Source: Verrucomicrobiota bacterium
GTDB taxonomy: Bacteria > Verrucomicrobiota > Verrucomicrobiia > Opitutales > Opitutaceae
Reading direction: 5' to 3'
Length of the DNA: 39,332 bases
Assembly: GCA_963205455.1 (NCBI GenBank)
Contig: CAUJJL010000148.1
Coordinates: forward strand, 1-39,332
In this document: positions 1 through 8,501 of the stretch, one piece after another
Layout: the number at the start of each line of letters is the position of its first letter
Numbering within the stretch: position 1 is the first letter of the stretch
Notes under the pieces: generated by a model
What the model was told of the DNA's origin: nothing
The model's input: the letters and a program-made list of their open reading frames with translations, nothing else
Database searches by the model: none
Program-made: the position numbers and the translations under genes

Positions 1-834
1 GCCATCATCGTCGGTGCAGTCTTCCTCCGGATCTTTTCACTGAAATGGATATGGGACACGCCATCGTCCAACCTTGAGGCTCCGCGCCCGAAGGGAATGC
101 TCTCCTACAGGGATCAGCTCGCCCTCGTGATGCAATCAAAGTCACTTCTGGCATTCATAGGATTCGGAGCCATCTGGTCATTTGCAGCAAATTCCTTCGG
201 TCCCTTTTATCATGTGTTCATGTTCGAGCAGCTTGAAATGTCGGCGTTCGAAGTCGGCATGCTTTCAACGCTCTCGGCCCTCGGCGGCGCCCTATCGCTG
301 CGCGCCTGGGGTCAGATGCTCGATCGCCACGGGAACAAAGCGGTGATGACAGTCTCCCTCGTCATGTGGCAGTTGGGCAATATCCTCTGGTGCTTTCTCG
401 ACACCAGCAACCGCAACCTCCTGTATCCACTCTGGACATGGGGCGGCATGACGAGCGCGGGATTCATTCTCGGGCAATTCACGATGCTGCTGAAGCTTCT
501 GCCCATTCCGGCAAAATCGCTGGCTATCGGCGTAAATCTGGCGGTCACATCGCTCGTTGCAGCAGTCGCACCCATCATAGGCGGACAGGTGCTCGGCCAA
601 GCCCTGAGGACCCTCGAGGATCCACTGTTGGTTTATCATCTCTGTTTCGTGGTTCAGCCAGTTGTGGCCCTGGCCGGCGCCATCTTTCTCCTGCGGGTGC
701 GTGAGCCTTCTGCAAGCTCTCTGCCGAGTGTGGTGGGTGCTATGCGGAACATTCGGACACTGAGCGGAATCTTCGGCCTGAGCTTCCTCACGAACTACGT
801 GTTTTACAGACCACAAAACAAGCGTCATTCCTGA
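1..834 (+). CDS. MFS transporter, C-terminal half (5' end outside window)
   Basis: The reading frame is open from base 1, so the gene begins upstream of the window; the first internal ATG is at 97. The visible part has about six hydrophobic segments: FIGFGAIWSFAANSFGPFY, the VGMLSTLSALGGALSL region, AVMTVSLVMWQLGNILWCFL, the GGMTSAGFILGQF region, a segment ending APIIGGQVLG, and PVVALAGAIFLLRV. Between the second and third lies GQMLDRHGNKAVM, which resembles the Asp/Arg/Gly loop repeated in each half of major facilitator transporters. This fits TM7-TM12 of a 12-helix inner-membrane transporter, so the C-terminus appears complete, with a roughly 45-residue cytoplasmic tail. Family assignment is by topology and loop motif; the substrate cannot be told. 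Tail length and the abrupt stop leave open a small 3' frameshift. Confidence 0.75.
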   Translation, partial: AIIVGAVFLRIFSLKWIWDTPSSNLEAPRPKGMLSYRDQLALVMQSKSLLAFIGFGAIWSFAANSFGPFYHVFMFEQLEMSAFEVGMLSTLSALGGALSLRAWGQMLDRHGNKAVMTVSLVMWQLGNILWCFLDTSNRNLLYPLWTWGGMTSAGFILGQFTMLLKLLPIPAKSLAIGVNLAVTSLVAAVAPIIGGQVLGQALRTLEDPLLVYHLCFVVQPVVALAGAIFLLRVREPSASSLPSVVGAMRNIRTLSGIFGLSFLTNYVFYRPQNKRHS

Positions 835-835
835 C

Positions 836-864
836 TTCGACAGCCTCGAGCCGCTGCTGTCGAA
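836..864 (+). terminator. Hairpin just after the MFS stop, possible terminator
   Basis: A perfect 9-bp inverted repeat (ttcgacagc at 836-844, gctgtcgaa at 856-864) with an 11-base loop starts two bases after the transporter stop codon. The sequence after it has only a short T-rich run, so it is a weak intrinsic terminator candidate. A 14-bp palindrome (861-874) overlaps its right arm. Confidence 0.3.
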
Positions 865-977
865 ATCGATTTCGCTCCCCATCATCGCGGCATGACCGGA
901 TTTCCGCTTCTCCGCCCTAACTATCGCTTTCCAACCAAGGCCATTCGAGCGACACTACTGGCCTCCCATCCTTCCCT

Positions 978-1682
978 ATGAGCAGGTCCATCGCACTCGC
1001 CATCATCGCTGTCCTGGCCACTATCGGGGCATACTTTGGATACACGTGGTACCGCGAAGCCATGGATCGGGACCGGGACGCCCGTGCGGCAGCGGCCCGG
1101 AAAGCATCATCCGCGGAGCTGGCTGAAGACGCAGCACGCAAGGCCAAAGCAGAGGCAGAAGCTCATCGCTTGGCCGCTCTGAAAGCACAGCAGGATTCAG
1201 AGGCTGCCGAAAAGGAACTTGCCCGGCTCCAGGCAGCCCAGGCCGCGACAGAGGCAGCACGTGCAGCGGCCGAGGAAGCAGCGCGTTTGGCCAAGCTCAA
1301 CCGTGAGCGACTCGCCAAAGAAAGGGAAGCAGCGGAGGGCGAAGCCCGCCGCTTGGCTGAGCAACGCGAAAAGGAAGCCGAATCTGCGGAAAAGGAACGA
1401 ATTGCTGCTCTTGAGAGACTGCGCGAAGCCGAACTCAAGAGCCGCGAAGCGGCGGAGCGCGAGGCAGCCAGACTGGCCAATCTACGGAAGCAACAGGTCC
1501 TCGAACTTGAAGCAGAGAAAGCCCTGCTGGTGCGCGGCATCCTCCCCACCGACTACAAGCGCCGCCAACACTACTACCAGGACATCGAAATGCAGAACAC
1601 TCGCATTTCCGAGGAAAATGCTGAAATCAGGGCAAAGGCGGATGCTGCAAACCATCCTCTCAACACACCAAAATCCCCCTGA
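978..1682 (+). CDS. Membrane-anchored Ala/Glu/Arg-rich coiled-coil protein, function unknown
   Basis: A 234-residue protein. Residues about 4-23 form one hydrophobic segment (IALAIIAVLATIGAYFGYTW) that could be an uncleaved signal anchor. Residues about 30-180 are almost entirely Ala, Glu, Lys, Arg and Leu in heptad-like spacing, as in a long coiled coil resembling TolA or other low-complexity helical rods. The C-terminal 50 residues, beginning at GILPTDYKRRQHYYQD, are less repetitive and may be a small conserved region. The start ATG at 978 is chosen because the anchor begins there. It ends 121 bp before rplU and is co-oriented, so read-through is possible. Similarity to TolA-like rods may be compositional only. 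Confidence 0.65.
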   Translation: MSRSIALAIIAVLATIGAYFGYTWYREAMDRDRDARAAAARKASSAELAEDAARKAKAEAEAHRLAALKAQQDSEAAEKELARLQAAQAATEAARAAAEEAARLAKLNRERLAKEREAAEGEARRLAEQREKEAESAEKERIAALERLREAELKSREAAEREAARLANLRKQQVLELEAEKALLVRGILPTDYKRRQHYYQDIEMQNTRISEENAEIRAKADAANHPLNTPKSP

Positions 1683-1803
1683 TTCCCCCATATTTCTTCT
1701 GATGCGCCGCACTGAGGCGGTGCACATGCTTTCAGGTACGGTTTTCCAGCAAATATCTCCTTGCTTGCCGCCGCCAAAAGCCACTTAGTCCGCGGTTTAT
1801 TTT

Positions 1804-2118
1804 ATGAAAGCCACGATCAAAACCCAAGGCCAGCAGTATGTCGTCACCGAAGGCGACATCCTGACCGTGAACCGCTTCCCGAATACGGAAGAGGGCAACA
1901 CGGTCACGATCAAGGATGTGCTGGCCACCGGCGAAGGCGACTCTTTCAGGATCGGCACTCCGACACTCGCAGGTGCTTCCGTCACCGCCACCATCCTCGA
2001 AAACAAACGCGGCAAGAAAATCGTCGTGTTCAAGAAAAACAAGCGGAAGGGCTATGAGCGCAAGCAGGGCCACCGCCAGGAGCTCTCGGTCATCAAGATC
2101 GAATCCATCACCGTTTAA
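1804..2118 (+). CDS. rplU: 50S ribosomal protein L21
   Basis: A 104-residue protein with the full L21 plan: start [18 protein letters not shown], a central beta-barrel region, and a basic 23S rRNA-binding end with [16 protein letters not shown]21 is an assembly protein of the large ribosomal subunit. Its length matches the family. It is followed 22 bp later by rpmA (L27), the nearly universal bacterial partner, and both are probably on one transcript ending at the terminator at 2403-2435. No strong Shine-Dalgarno site lies in front of the ATG. Identification is secure. Confidence 0.97.
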   Translation: MKATIKTQGQQYVVTEGDILTVNRFPNTEEGNTVTIKDVLATGEGDSFRIGTPTLAGASVTATILENKRGKKIVVFKKNKRKGYERKQGHRQELSVIKIESITV

Positions 2119-2140
2119 TTAAGAAGAAGGATCCAACGTC

Positions 2141-2380
2141 ATGGCACACAAGAAAGGTCAGGGAACATCAAGCAACGGGCGTGACAGCCACTCCCAGCGC
2201 CTCGGCGTGAAGAAGTTCGGTGGTCAAGCCGTTCTCGCCGGCAACATCCTCGTCCGCCAATGCGGTTCCAAGCTCCACGCAGGCAAGAACGTGGGCGTAG
2301 GTCGCGACTGGACACTCTTCGCACTCAAGGACGGCACGGTTTCATTCGACAAGGCCCATCGCCTTGTGAACGTGCTCTAA
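2141..2380 (+). CDS. rpmA: 50S ribosomal protein L27
   Basis: A 79-residue protein starting [16 protein letters not shown] and containing the L27 signature region around [20 protein letters not shown]27 sits near the peptidyl transferase centre, and its N-terminal tail reaches toward the tRNA ends. The start begins directly with the mature-type AHKK sequence, so no cleavable Firmicutes-type N-terminal extension is present. A purine-rich Shine-Dalgarno sequence (2121-2131) lies 9 bases before the ATG, one of the clearer ribosome binding sites in the window. The protein is slightly shorter at the C-terminus than the E. coli form. Confidence 0.97.
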   Translation: MAHKKGQGTSSNGRDSHSQRLGVKKFGGQAVLAGNILVRQCGSKLHAGKNVGVGRDWTLFALKDGTVSFDKAHRLVNVL

Positions 2381-2402
2381 GATACCAACTTCACTTCCAA
2401 AA

Positions 2403-2435
2403 AGGCGCAACCTCCCGAGGGTTGCGCCTTTTTTT
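2403..2435 (+). terminator. Intrinsic terminator of rplU-rpmA
   Basis: A perfect 10-bp stem (aggcgcaacc at 2403-2412 with ggttgcgcct at 2420-2429), a 7-base loop and a run of seven T (2429-2435), starting 23 bases after the rpmA stop. This is a textbook Rho-independent terminator. Confidence 0.93.
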
Positions 2436-2436
2436 G

Positions 2437-2751
2437 CGTCCATTTCCAGCGGCGATGAGTCCAGGGAGACAACCCCTGATTGGCAATCAGGGTCAGAAAA
2501 TTCCGTCGATGCGACGCACATGCCATTCGCCGCAGTCACATAGGTCGTGATTTTTCCGTGAACCGCCAGCCAATGAGCGGGTCTACCGGCGCGTAATCAC
2601 TGCCTGAAGCAAAGTCGCATGCCTCCACCCGAAATGTATCGCGTCTCCGTGGGACACCACGCCCGCAATTCGATGCAAGCTCATGTCGGCCAACGGTACT
2701 GATTTCGTTCACACCTGAATCCATCAATCACGAACGCCGCACTCCCTCTTT
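2437..2751. other. Intergenic region, no gene seen
   Basis: About 315 bases between the rpmA terminator and the actin-like gene. Short open frames here have no recognisable protein features, and no RNA gene or riboswitch-like structure was seen. It should hold the promoter of the gene at 2752, but no convincing -35/-10 pair stands out. Confidence 0.5.
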
Positions 2752-3915
2752 ATGCCCACGCTCACCACCGAACGCCCGTCCGTATCGTCAGCCGCCACCA
2801 GTACGCCACAAACTCCATCATCCAGCCTGCCACACCTTGAGAAAGGTACCCAACGAAAAATCGTGCTCGTTGGCTTCGATCTCGGAACAAACAAGTCATG
2901 CATCCTTGCAGGTTCCTCGGGATCCGGCGACATCGCCGTCAGCAAGGTAATCCCCAGCGTGGTCGGGTACGTGAAGGAAGGAATCGTGGATGGTATCATC
3001 GCCGGCAACTCACGCCTGCTGTTCGGCGATCAGGCCATTCAGAATGGACTCCACGTCAACGCCGTTTCACCTATCGCGGACGGCGTTGTCGCCCACCCGA
3101 CGGCCGCGCGAGATTTTTTCCTCCATATTCGCTCGCTCGCCGATCCCTCCGGGCAGGCTGAAATCCGCGGCGTCATCGGCGTCCCGGCCAATGCCGATGA
3201 TGCCGCCCGTGAAAACATCCGTCGTGCAGCCATGGGCATTTTCGACCGGATCATTCTCATTCCAGAGCCGTTCCTCGCAGCACTTGGCTACCGGGACGAA
3301 TCGCGGGTAGGACAACCCGGTTACGTGGATCCCGTCACAAATTCCCTCTTCATAGACATTGGTGGTGGTACCAGCGATCTCTGTCTCGTGCAGGGATATT
3401 TTCCCAATGAGGCCGACCAGATCTCCATTCGATTTGCCGGAGATGCAATTGATGCGTTGATCGAGGCCGAACTCAATCGGACCTATCCCGACAACGGGCT
3501 ATCCCGCGCAAAGATCCGCGAAATCAAGGAAGCTCACTCCTACGTGGGCCCCATTCGCAAGCCCATAGATGTCCGCGTCATCCTCGGAGGCAAGGCCCAC
3601 GTGCTCGAACTCGGTGAGGTACTGGGGCGTTCTGCCAATGCCCTCATCGAAAAGATCTATCCTGCACTGGTCGCACTGATATCGCGCGCGTCTTCCGACA
3701 GCGTTGTCACCCTGCTGCAGAATATCGTGATCACCGGCGGTGGTTCACAATTGAAAGGCATCGACACCGTAATCCAGCAGCGGCTCGTCGACGACGGCTA
3801 TGAAACGCCCAAGGTCAAGATCGCCGGTCAGGACTACAAGCGATACGTCGCGCTCGGCGCATTGAAAGCCGCACGATCTGCGCGAGAAAACCAGTGGCAG
3901 GTCCTGTTGAAATAG
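2752..3915 (+). CDS. MamK/MreB-type bacterial actin
   Basis: A 387-residue member of the actin/Hsp70 ATPase superfamily. A disordered Ser/Thr/Pro leader of about 35 residues precedes phosphate-1 (GFDLGTNKS, 41-49). Phosphate-2 is FIDIGGGTSDLC (200-211) and the adenosine-binding loop is NIVITGGGSQLKG (324-336). Recalled MamK features include the VVGY segment (70-73), VIGVPA (141-146), the EPF motif (172-174) where MamK has SEPF, the helix KEAHSYVG (259-266) matching KEQFSFVG, and LLQNIVITGGGS matching VLQNIVFAGGGS. The likely role is an ATP-dependent cytoplasmic filament that positions cell contents. It stands alone between rpmA and the opposite-strand ruvB, without mreCD or magnetosome genes, so its cargo is unknown. 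The superfamily is certain; the MamK-like label rests on remembered sequence. Confidence 0.8.
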   Translation: MPTLTTERPSVSSAATSTPQTPSSSLPHLEKGTQRKIVLVGFDLGTNKSCILAGSSGSGDIAVSKVIPSVVGYVKEGIVDGIIAGNSRLLFGDQAIQNGLHVNAVSPIADGVVAHPTAARDFFLHIRSLADPSGQAEIRGVIGVPANADDAARENIRRAAMGIFDRIILIPEPFLAALGYRDESRVGQPGYVDPVTNSLFIDIGGGTSDLCLVQGYFPNEADQISIRFAGDAIDALIEAELNRTYPDNGLSRAKIREIKEAHSYVGPIRKPIDVRVILGGKAHVLELGEVLGRSANALIEKIYPALVALISRASSDSVVTLLQNIVITGGGSQLKGIDTVIQQRLVDDGYETPKVKIAGQDYKRYVALGALKAARSARENQWQVLLK

Positions 3916-4009
3916 AGGGAAAGCGGATCACCGAAAAAGGTGGATTCTTTATCCGCCAAAACTCATCGAACTCCACATTCGGCCGGGAATCCGAGGCAGC
4001 GGACTGCTT

Positions 4010-5089
4010 TCAAAGCAACAGGCCCTGCCCGGAGCTGTCGCCGGAACCCGGTTTCAGCCCGATCACGCCATACCCTTTCGGCGTAAGCACGCGGCCTTGG
4101 GGAGTGCGCTGAATGTACCCCTCTTGAATGAGGTAGGGCTCGTGAACTTCCTCGAGCGTCTCCGCTTCCTCGCCCACAGCAACCGCAATCGTCCCCAGGC
4201 CCACAGGACCACCCCCATAGTTTTCCGCCATCACGCGAAGCACCCGCTTGTCCATTTCATCGAGCCCGCGAGCATCAATCTCCAGGAGCTCGAGCGCTGC
4301 CGAGGCAACCTGCCGCGTGATCCTCCCCTTTGCGCGCTCCTGCGCATAATCGCGGCAAAAGTGAATGAGATTGTTGGCGATGCGGGGCGTGCCCCTGCAT
4401 CGGCGCGCAATTTCGAGCGCTCCATCCTCATCAACCTCCACTTTGAGCAGACCGCAGCTTCTGCCCACGATGCCAACAAGGGTCGGCACATCGTAATACT
4501 CGAGCCGCGTCTGAAGCGTAAAGCGCGAGCGCAGGGGGGCAGTCAGCAGCCCTGCCCTCGTGGTTGCGCCGATCAGCGTAAAACGCGGGATTGAAAGGCG
4601 AACACTGCGTGCGTTCGGCCCCTGGTCGATCATGATGTCGAGCCGGAAATCCTCCATCGCAGAATAGAGGTATTCCTCGACCGTCTTGGGAATGCGATGA
4701 ATCTCGTCAATGAACAGCAGGTCCCCTTCCTCGAGGTTCGTGAGCAGTCCGGCCAGGTCCCCGGCCTTTTCAACCACAGGCCCAGAGGTGACACGCACGT
4801 TCTTCCCAAGCTCATGCCCGAGGATGAACGCCAGCGTGGTCTTCCCGAGTCCCGGTGGACCACTCAGCAGGATGTGGTTCAATGCCTCGCCGCGACGCCT
4901 CGCCGCGCCGACCATGACCTGCAGGCGCTCCACCGTTTTTGGCTGTCCGGTGAAGTCCGCAAAAGTCAACGGGCGCAGCGCCGCCTCCGCCTGGCTCACC
5001 GGCTGGGAAAGCGTGTTCGTCAGGTATCCCAGTCCGGTGGAGGGATTCCCGGGTGCCGTGCCTGGGGTCGGTTTTGGCTTCGGATTCAT
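4010..5089 (-). CDS. ruvB: Holliday junction branch migration ATPase RuvB
   Basis: A 359-residue AAA+ motor that drives Holliday junction branch migration with RuvA. A Pro-rich leader of about 30 residues precedes [19 protein letters not shown] (38-56). Walker A is GPPGLGKTT (77-85), Walker B is LLFIDEIHR (124-132), sensor 1 is around IGATTRAG (173-180), and the arginine-rich LRSRF (186-190) follows. The C-terminal winged helix contains [12 protein letters not shown] and ends [14 protein letters not shown]. The start at 5089 gives a normal length; an upstream ATG at 5143 would overlap murA, whose stop is 7 bases before 5089. The gene follows murA closely on the same strand and is probably co-transcribed with it. 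No ruvA or ruvC lies nearby. Confidence 0.96.
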   Translation of the reverse strand: MNPKPKPTPGTAPGNPSTGLGYLTNTLSQPVSQAEAALRPLTFADFTGQPKTVERLQVMVGAARRRGEALNHILLSGPPGLGKTTLAFILGHELGKNVRVTSGPVVEKAGDLAGLLTNLEEGDLLFIDEIHRIPKTVEEYLYSAMEDFRLDIMIDQGPNARSVRLSIPRFTLIGATTRAGLLTAPLRSRFTLQTRLEYYDVPTLVGIVGRSCGLLKVEVDEDGALEIARRCRGTPRIANNLIHFCRDYAQERAKGRITRQVASAALELLEIDARGLDEMDKRVLRVMAENYGGGPVGLGTIAVAVGEEAETLEEVHEPYLIQEGYIQRTPQGRVLTPKGYGVIGLKPGSGDSSGQGLLL

Positions 5090-5096
5090 GCGGGTG

Positions 5097-6386
5097 TCAC
5101 TTCCATTCCACATCGGCCCCGAGGCGACGCAGGTTCTCCACAAAGTGGGGATGCGCGCGCTGGATCACATCGGCATTTTTGACGACGCTACGGCCAGGCA
5201 CGCTCGCGGCCACCATGAAAAGTGCAATTGCGGCACGAATGACATAGGGCGAATCAACCACCGCCGCACGCATCGGCTTGTTGCCAAACACCACGATGCG
5301 ATGTGGATCGCTGACAATCACGTGCGCACCGAACTTTGCCAGTTCCGGTATCCAGGAAAAGCCGTTCTCGTAAACCTTGTTCCAGAAATGCACGACTCCG
5401 TCCGAACGGGTGCTCACCGCGATCATCAAGGGCAGCAGATCCACGGAAAAATACGGCCAGGGCGCGGCCTCGATTTTTGTGAGGAGATTGGTCGTGAATG
5501 GCGTTTCAATCTTCAGATCCTGGTTGCGGCGCACAATCGCCGTGCCTCCGTCATGCTCGACTTCGACACCCAGCTTGCGGAAGGCGCGTACAATCAGGTC
5601 GAAATGCTGCGGCAGCGACTTCTCAACCCGCACCTCGCCACCCGTAATGGCGCCCAATGCCAGGAACGTAACCACCTCATGGTAGTCGGTACCAATTTCG
5701 ATCGTGGCACCGCCCAACTTCTCCACTCCCGAAATTTTCAGCATCGAAGTGCCGATGCCCTCGATCCTTGCTCCCATCGCCACAAGCGCAGCACACAACT
5801 CCTGGACATGGGGTTCACTCGCCGCATTGATCAGCGTTGAATCGCCGGCGGCAACCGCCGCCGCCATGGCAAAGTTTTCGGTAACCGTGACCGACATGTA
5901 GTCACACCAATGGCGTCCCCCCTGAAACCCGTTGGGAAGTCCGATGACCAGGGGATCTCCTGCGTCAACGATGGCGCCGAGGGTCTGAAAGATGTCCAGA
6001 TGGGGATCAATCTCACGAACGCCGAGTGAACAGCCCTTGGAATTCGACGAGATCGAAATCTTGCGGAGGCGGTGCAGCAGGGCGGGATACAGAAGCACCG
6101 TCGACCGCATTGCCTGGGGGAGTTCGGCGTTGACCAGGGCGTCGGTGAAACCCGAGTGGTCGATTTCCATGACTCCCCGTTCGCGGTCCCACTTGATCCT
6201 CGAGCCGTGCGACCGAAAGAATCCCACAAGTTTTTCCAGGTCGGTTATGTCCGGCACATTCCTCAGGACCACCGGCTCATCCGTCAGCAGCGAGGCGCAA
6301 AGAATCGGGAGAACCGAGTTCTTGTTGCCTGAGGGCGTGATGGTTCCGGAGAGCGGCTTGCCGCCATTGACGATGAGATCGGGCAT
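5097..6386 (-). CDS. murA: UDP-GlcNAc 1-carboxyvinyltransferase (divergent MurA)
   Basis: A 429-residue enolpyruvyl transferase that catalyses the first committed step of peptidoglycan synthesis, joining PEP to UDP-GlcNAc in the cytoplasm. It shows the two-domain inside-out barrel repeat. Substrate-binding Lys22-Asn23 lie in SGNKNS (19-24), the arginine is in [13 protein letters not shown] (92-104), and the loop [13 protein letters not shown] (118-130) carries Cys119, the fosfomycin-reactive residue. The catalytic aspartate position appears as FSVDLLP (D316) in place of the usual [16 protein letters not shown] and [15 protein letters not shown] fit a divergent MurA subfamily. It overlaps nothing and sits 7 bases upstream of ruvB. 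A related enolpyruvyl transferase cannot be excluded but is less likely given the cysteine loop. Confidence 0.88.
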   Translation of the reverse strand: MPDLIVNGGKPLSGTITPSGNKNSVLPILCASLLTDEPVVLRNVPDITDLEKLVGFFRSHGSRIKWDRERGVMEIDHSGFTDALVNAELPQAMRSTVLLYPALLHRLRKISISSNSKGCSLGVREIDPHLDIFQTLGAIVDAGDPLVIGLPNGFQGGRHWCDYMSVTVTENFAMAAAVAAGDSTLINAASEPHVQELCAALVAMGARIEGIGTSMLKISGVEKLGGATIEIGTDYHEVVTFLALGAITGGEVRVEKSLPQHFDLIVRAFRKLGVEVEHDGGTAIVRRNQDLKIETPFTTNLLTKIEAAPWPYFSVDLLPLMIAVSTRSDGVVHFWNKVYENGFSWIPELAKFGAHVIVSDPHRIVVFGNKPMRAAVVDSPYVIRAAIALFMVAASVPGRSVVKNADVIQRAHPHFVENLRRLGADVEWK

Positions 6387-6439
6387 GCGAGGCGTGAAAC
6401 GACAAATGGAATCGCACGGGATTCAATCGTCGAAACAAT

Positions 6440-6469
6440 AAAAAAGGCGTCCGACTTTGCGGACGCCTT
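6440..6469 (-). terminator. Intrinsic terminator of the RGG-protein gene
   Basis: Read on the minus strand, a 10-bp stem (6460-6469 with 6444-6453) with a 6-base loop runs into six T. It lies about 40 bases after the stop of the gene at 6508-7701 and before murA, so murA-ruvB probably has its own promoter between 6387 and 6440. Confidence 0.85.
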
Positions 6470-6507
6470 CGATTCGCGCGACCTTGAAAGCCGCACCTGA
6501 GGGTCAA

Positions 6508-7701
6508 TTACCCATTGTCCGAAGAAGAGCCGCCCTCTTCCCTGCCTCCGCCTGAGCGGTTATCGGGACTGCCAAAGTCCCCACGATTCCGGCCGCGACC
6601 ACCGCGGTGGCGTCGCCGACGATTTCCGCCGCTATCCCCGCCGCCCGAATGCTCGCCGGATCCGTATCCGCGGAATTCCCCGCCCTGGCCCTCGCGCGGT
6701 CCACGCTGGTCAAAACGGCGTCCCCCTCCGCCCTGTCGGCGGCGGGACCCGCCGCGATCCACAAAGCGAGAGGACTCCCGGTCATTCGGTGTCCTTCCTG
6801 GTGCGCGATCGGAGGGAGTTTCAGCAGGCGACCCGCCAAATATGCCCTTGATCCAGCTCACAAAGCCGCCGGATTTCTTCGCCGACTCTGGGTTCGAGGG
6901 GGCAGGCGGCTGCGGCGTGAAGGTCCTCGCTGGGGCCGCGTTGCGATCTGGCCCTGGGCCGCGATTGCCCCGATTCTCGCGCGAGGGGCGATCCTCGCGC
7001 TGAAACCGAGCCTCACGGCCATCCCGGCGCCCATCGCGTGGGTTGCCCTGTCCGCCATTCCGGAACCCCTCCCCGCGGGAGCGATCCCCGCGGCGATCCG
7101 GACGGAATGAAGGACGATCCTCGCGCTTCTCAGCGGTTTCCGATCGCCCGCCTTCCTCTTGGGACGACGCATGATCCCAGCTTGTGGCAGGGCGACGCGG
7201 TTCTGCGGGCGGCAGGATGGTGATGCTTGATTTTTCAGGCGTCGGCTCCGGTTTTTCCTGCACTTCCGCAAGGGGCATCTCCTCCGTGCCTCGTGGCTCG
7301 GCAAGCGGAGAGGCCGTGATGACGGTTTCCTGGATCCTTGACGATTCAGCATCCGCGGGGGCGGAAGCTGTTGATGCTTCAACAGAAGCTCGCTTCTCGA
7401 AGGCCGGAACGGGAGAAACAAGCTCCTGGCTCGGCGGCGTTTCGGGCGCGAACGGATTCTGGTACTCGCGTTCAGCAACGATGACCTGAACGGCGGTGGG
7501 TTTGTATTCGCCGCGGGAAGCGGCACTGGCGGCAGTGGGTGCGACGACGGTCGGACGCTTGCCACGCGCGAGGCCTGAACCGCGGCTCGTGCCGAAGGAA
7601 CTCGGCTCGGTTGCAGCGGCTGGCGCGCTGGAGGTCGCAGGTGACGGCGCGGCAGAATCAGCCTGCGCAGGCGTCGCACTGGACATGGATGGATCGGACA
7701 T
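6508..7701 (-). CDS. Low-complexity, Arg/Gly-rich (RGG-type) disordered protein
   Basis: A 397-residue protein with no globular domain I recognise. Residues 1-170 are rich in Ala, Ser, Pro and Glu. Residues 185-255 are a charged Arg/Asp/Gly/Glu tract with many RDG, DRR and NRG steps. A single hydrophobic, possibly helical patch, GGFVSWIKGIFGG (278-290), interrupts the disorder. Residues 315-397 are an RGG-box-like tail (GGSRRRQGGGGRRFDQRG, RRRRHRGGRGRNRG). Such tails bind RNA in other proteins and favour condensates; here that is inference. The gene is clearly read in this frame, since it ends just before a terminator and other frames have no better product. The ATG at 7701 has no clear Shine-Dalgarno site; an internal ATG follows five codons later. 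Confidence 0.7.
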   Translation of the reverse strand: MSDPSMSSATPAQADSAAPSPATSSAPAAATEPSSFGTSRGSGLARGKRPTVVAPTAASAASRGEYKPTAVQVIVAEREYQNPFAPETPPSQELVSPVPAFEKRASVEASTASAPADAESSRIQETVITASPLAEPRGTEEMPLAEVQEKPEPTPEKSSITILPPAEPRRPATSWDHASSQEEGGRSETAEKREDRPSFRPDRRGDRSRGEGFRNGGQGNPRDGRRDGREARFQREDRPSRENRGNRGPGPDRNAAPARTFTPQPPAPSNPESAKKSGGFVSWIKGIFGGSPAETPSDRAPGRTPNDRESSRFVDRGGSRRRQGGGGRRFDQRGPREGQGGEFRGYGSGEHSGGGDSGGNRRRRHRGGRGRNRGDFGSPDNRSGGGREEGGSSSDNG

Positions 7702-7979
7702 GACTGGTTTTATATGTTTGGTTTAAGGCGCAATCACCGCAGAGATGCGGGATGCGCAGTCGGCGCCATGGGCGGAGCAAGAACGCTCAACGCAGGCAGC
7801 ACGCCTTCTAATATCGGCTAATGCAAATGCACCCGCAACCCTAATTCCACGATTCCCTTGCGAGATACACAAGGTTCGCCGATGGAATCTTCATGCAAAT
7901 TGCTGAATTCCCGCTCCTCAGCATGCTGGCAGCGACAGATTTCTTGCAGCCACGATGAAACGGGGCGACTCTCGCAGAC

Positions 7980-8357
7980 ATGACCCCCGATAGACTCGAA
8001 GCGATCTTCAAAATGCAGGATGCTCTAAATCAACGGATTGGCGTACATCTTCCGCCTCCAAATGAGGAAGAGAAGGCAAAATGGATCCTCAACTACACCC
8101 GGGCGATGCAGCAGGAGCTCGCCGAACTTGTGGATTCAGTTCCGTGGAAATGGTGGGCAAAGTATCAGAAATTTGACGAACAGAATGCACGGGTTGAGGT
8201 CGTCGACCTTTTCCATTTTCTCGTCTCCCTCGCGCAAGTCCTCGGCATGAGCGCGGAGGACGTCTATCAAGCGTACCTCAAGAAGAACGCGGTGAACCAC
8301 CAGAGACAGGAAACCGGCTATGCTGCAAAGGACGCTGGTGATTCGCGGCATATTTGA
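7980..8357 (+). CDS. All-alpha NTP pyrophosphatase, dimeric dUTPase-like
   Basis: A 125-residue protein resembling dimeric all-alpha dUTP diphosphatases of the MazG superfamily, which hydrolyse dUTP to dUMP and pyrophosphate with Mg2+. The metal motif is visible as E46-x-x-E49 in QQELAELVDS and E73-x-x-D76 in RVEVVDLFHF. Between them is PWKWWAKY (55-62), typical of the dimeric dUTPase branch. The N-terminal helix LEAIFKMQDALNQRIG is also family-like. The protein is short compared with classical members of more than 200 residues, so it is a minimal form like those in some bacteria and phages. It stands alone upstream of a DUF748 gene. Substrate could be dUTP, dUDP or another nucleotide; the superfamily is firmer than the substrate. 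Confidence 0.78.
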   Translation: MTPDRLEAIFKMQDALNQRIGVHLPPPNEEEKAKWILNYTRAMQQELAELVDSVPWKWWAKYQKFDEQNARVEVVDLFHFLVSLAQVLGMSAEDVYQAYLKKNAVNHQRQETGYAAKDAGDSRHI

Positions 8358-8501
8358 GGGTAGCCGGGTTAACTTTTACTCGGAATCGCAGCAGAAATCC
8401 GCCAACGGCAGACGAGCTGCGCCCAGAACCCTCGGCCGCTTTCAGACAAAGAATCGCCAGATACCGGCACCGGGCGCCATTTGCCCTGTCGCTGATCGCT
8501 T

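Noticed and set aside
292..885. 197-residue minus-strand open frame over the MFS gene
   Set aside because: Cys/His/Gln-rich composition with no domain; it is the opposite-strand shadow of a clear transporter.
2752..3915. Magnetosome island
   Set aside because: Only the actin-like gene fits; no mamA, mamB, mamM or similar genes lie nearby.
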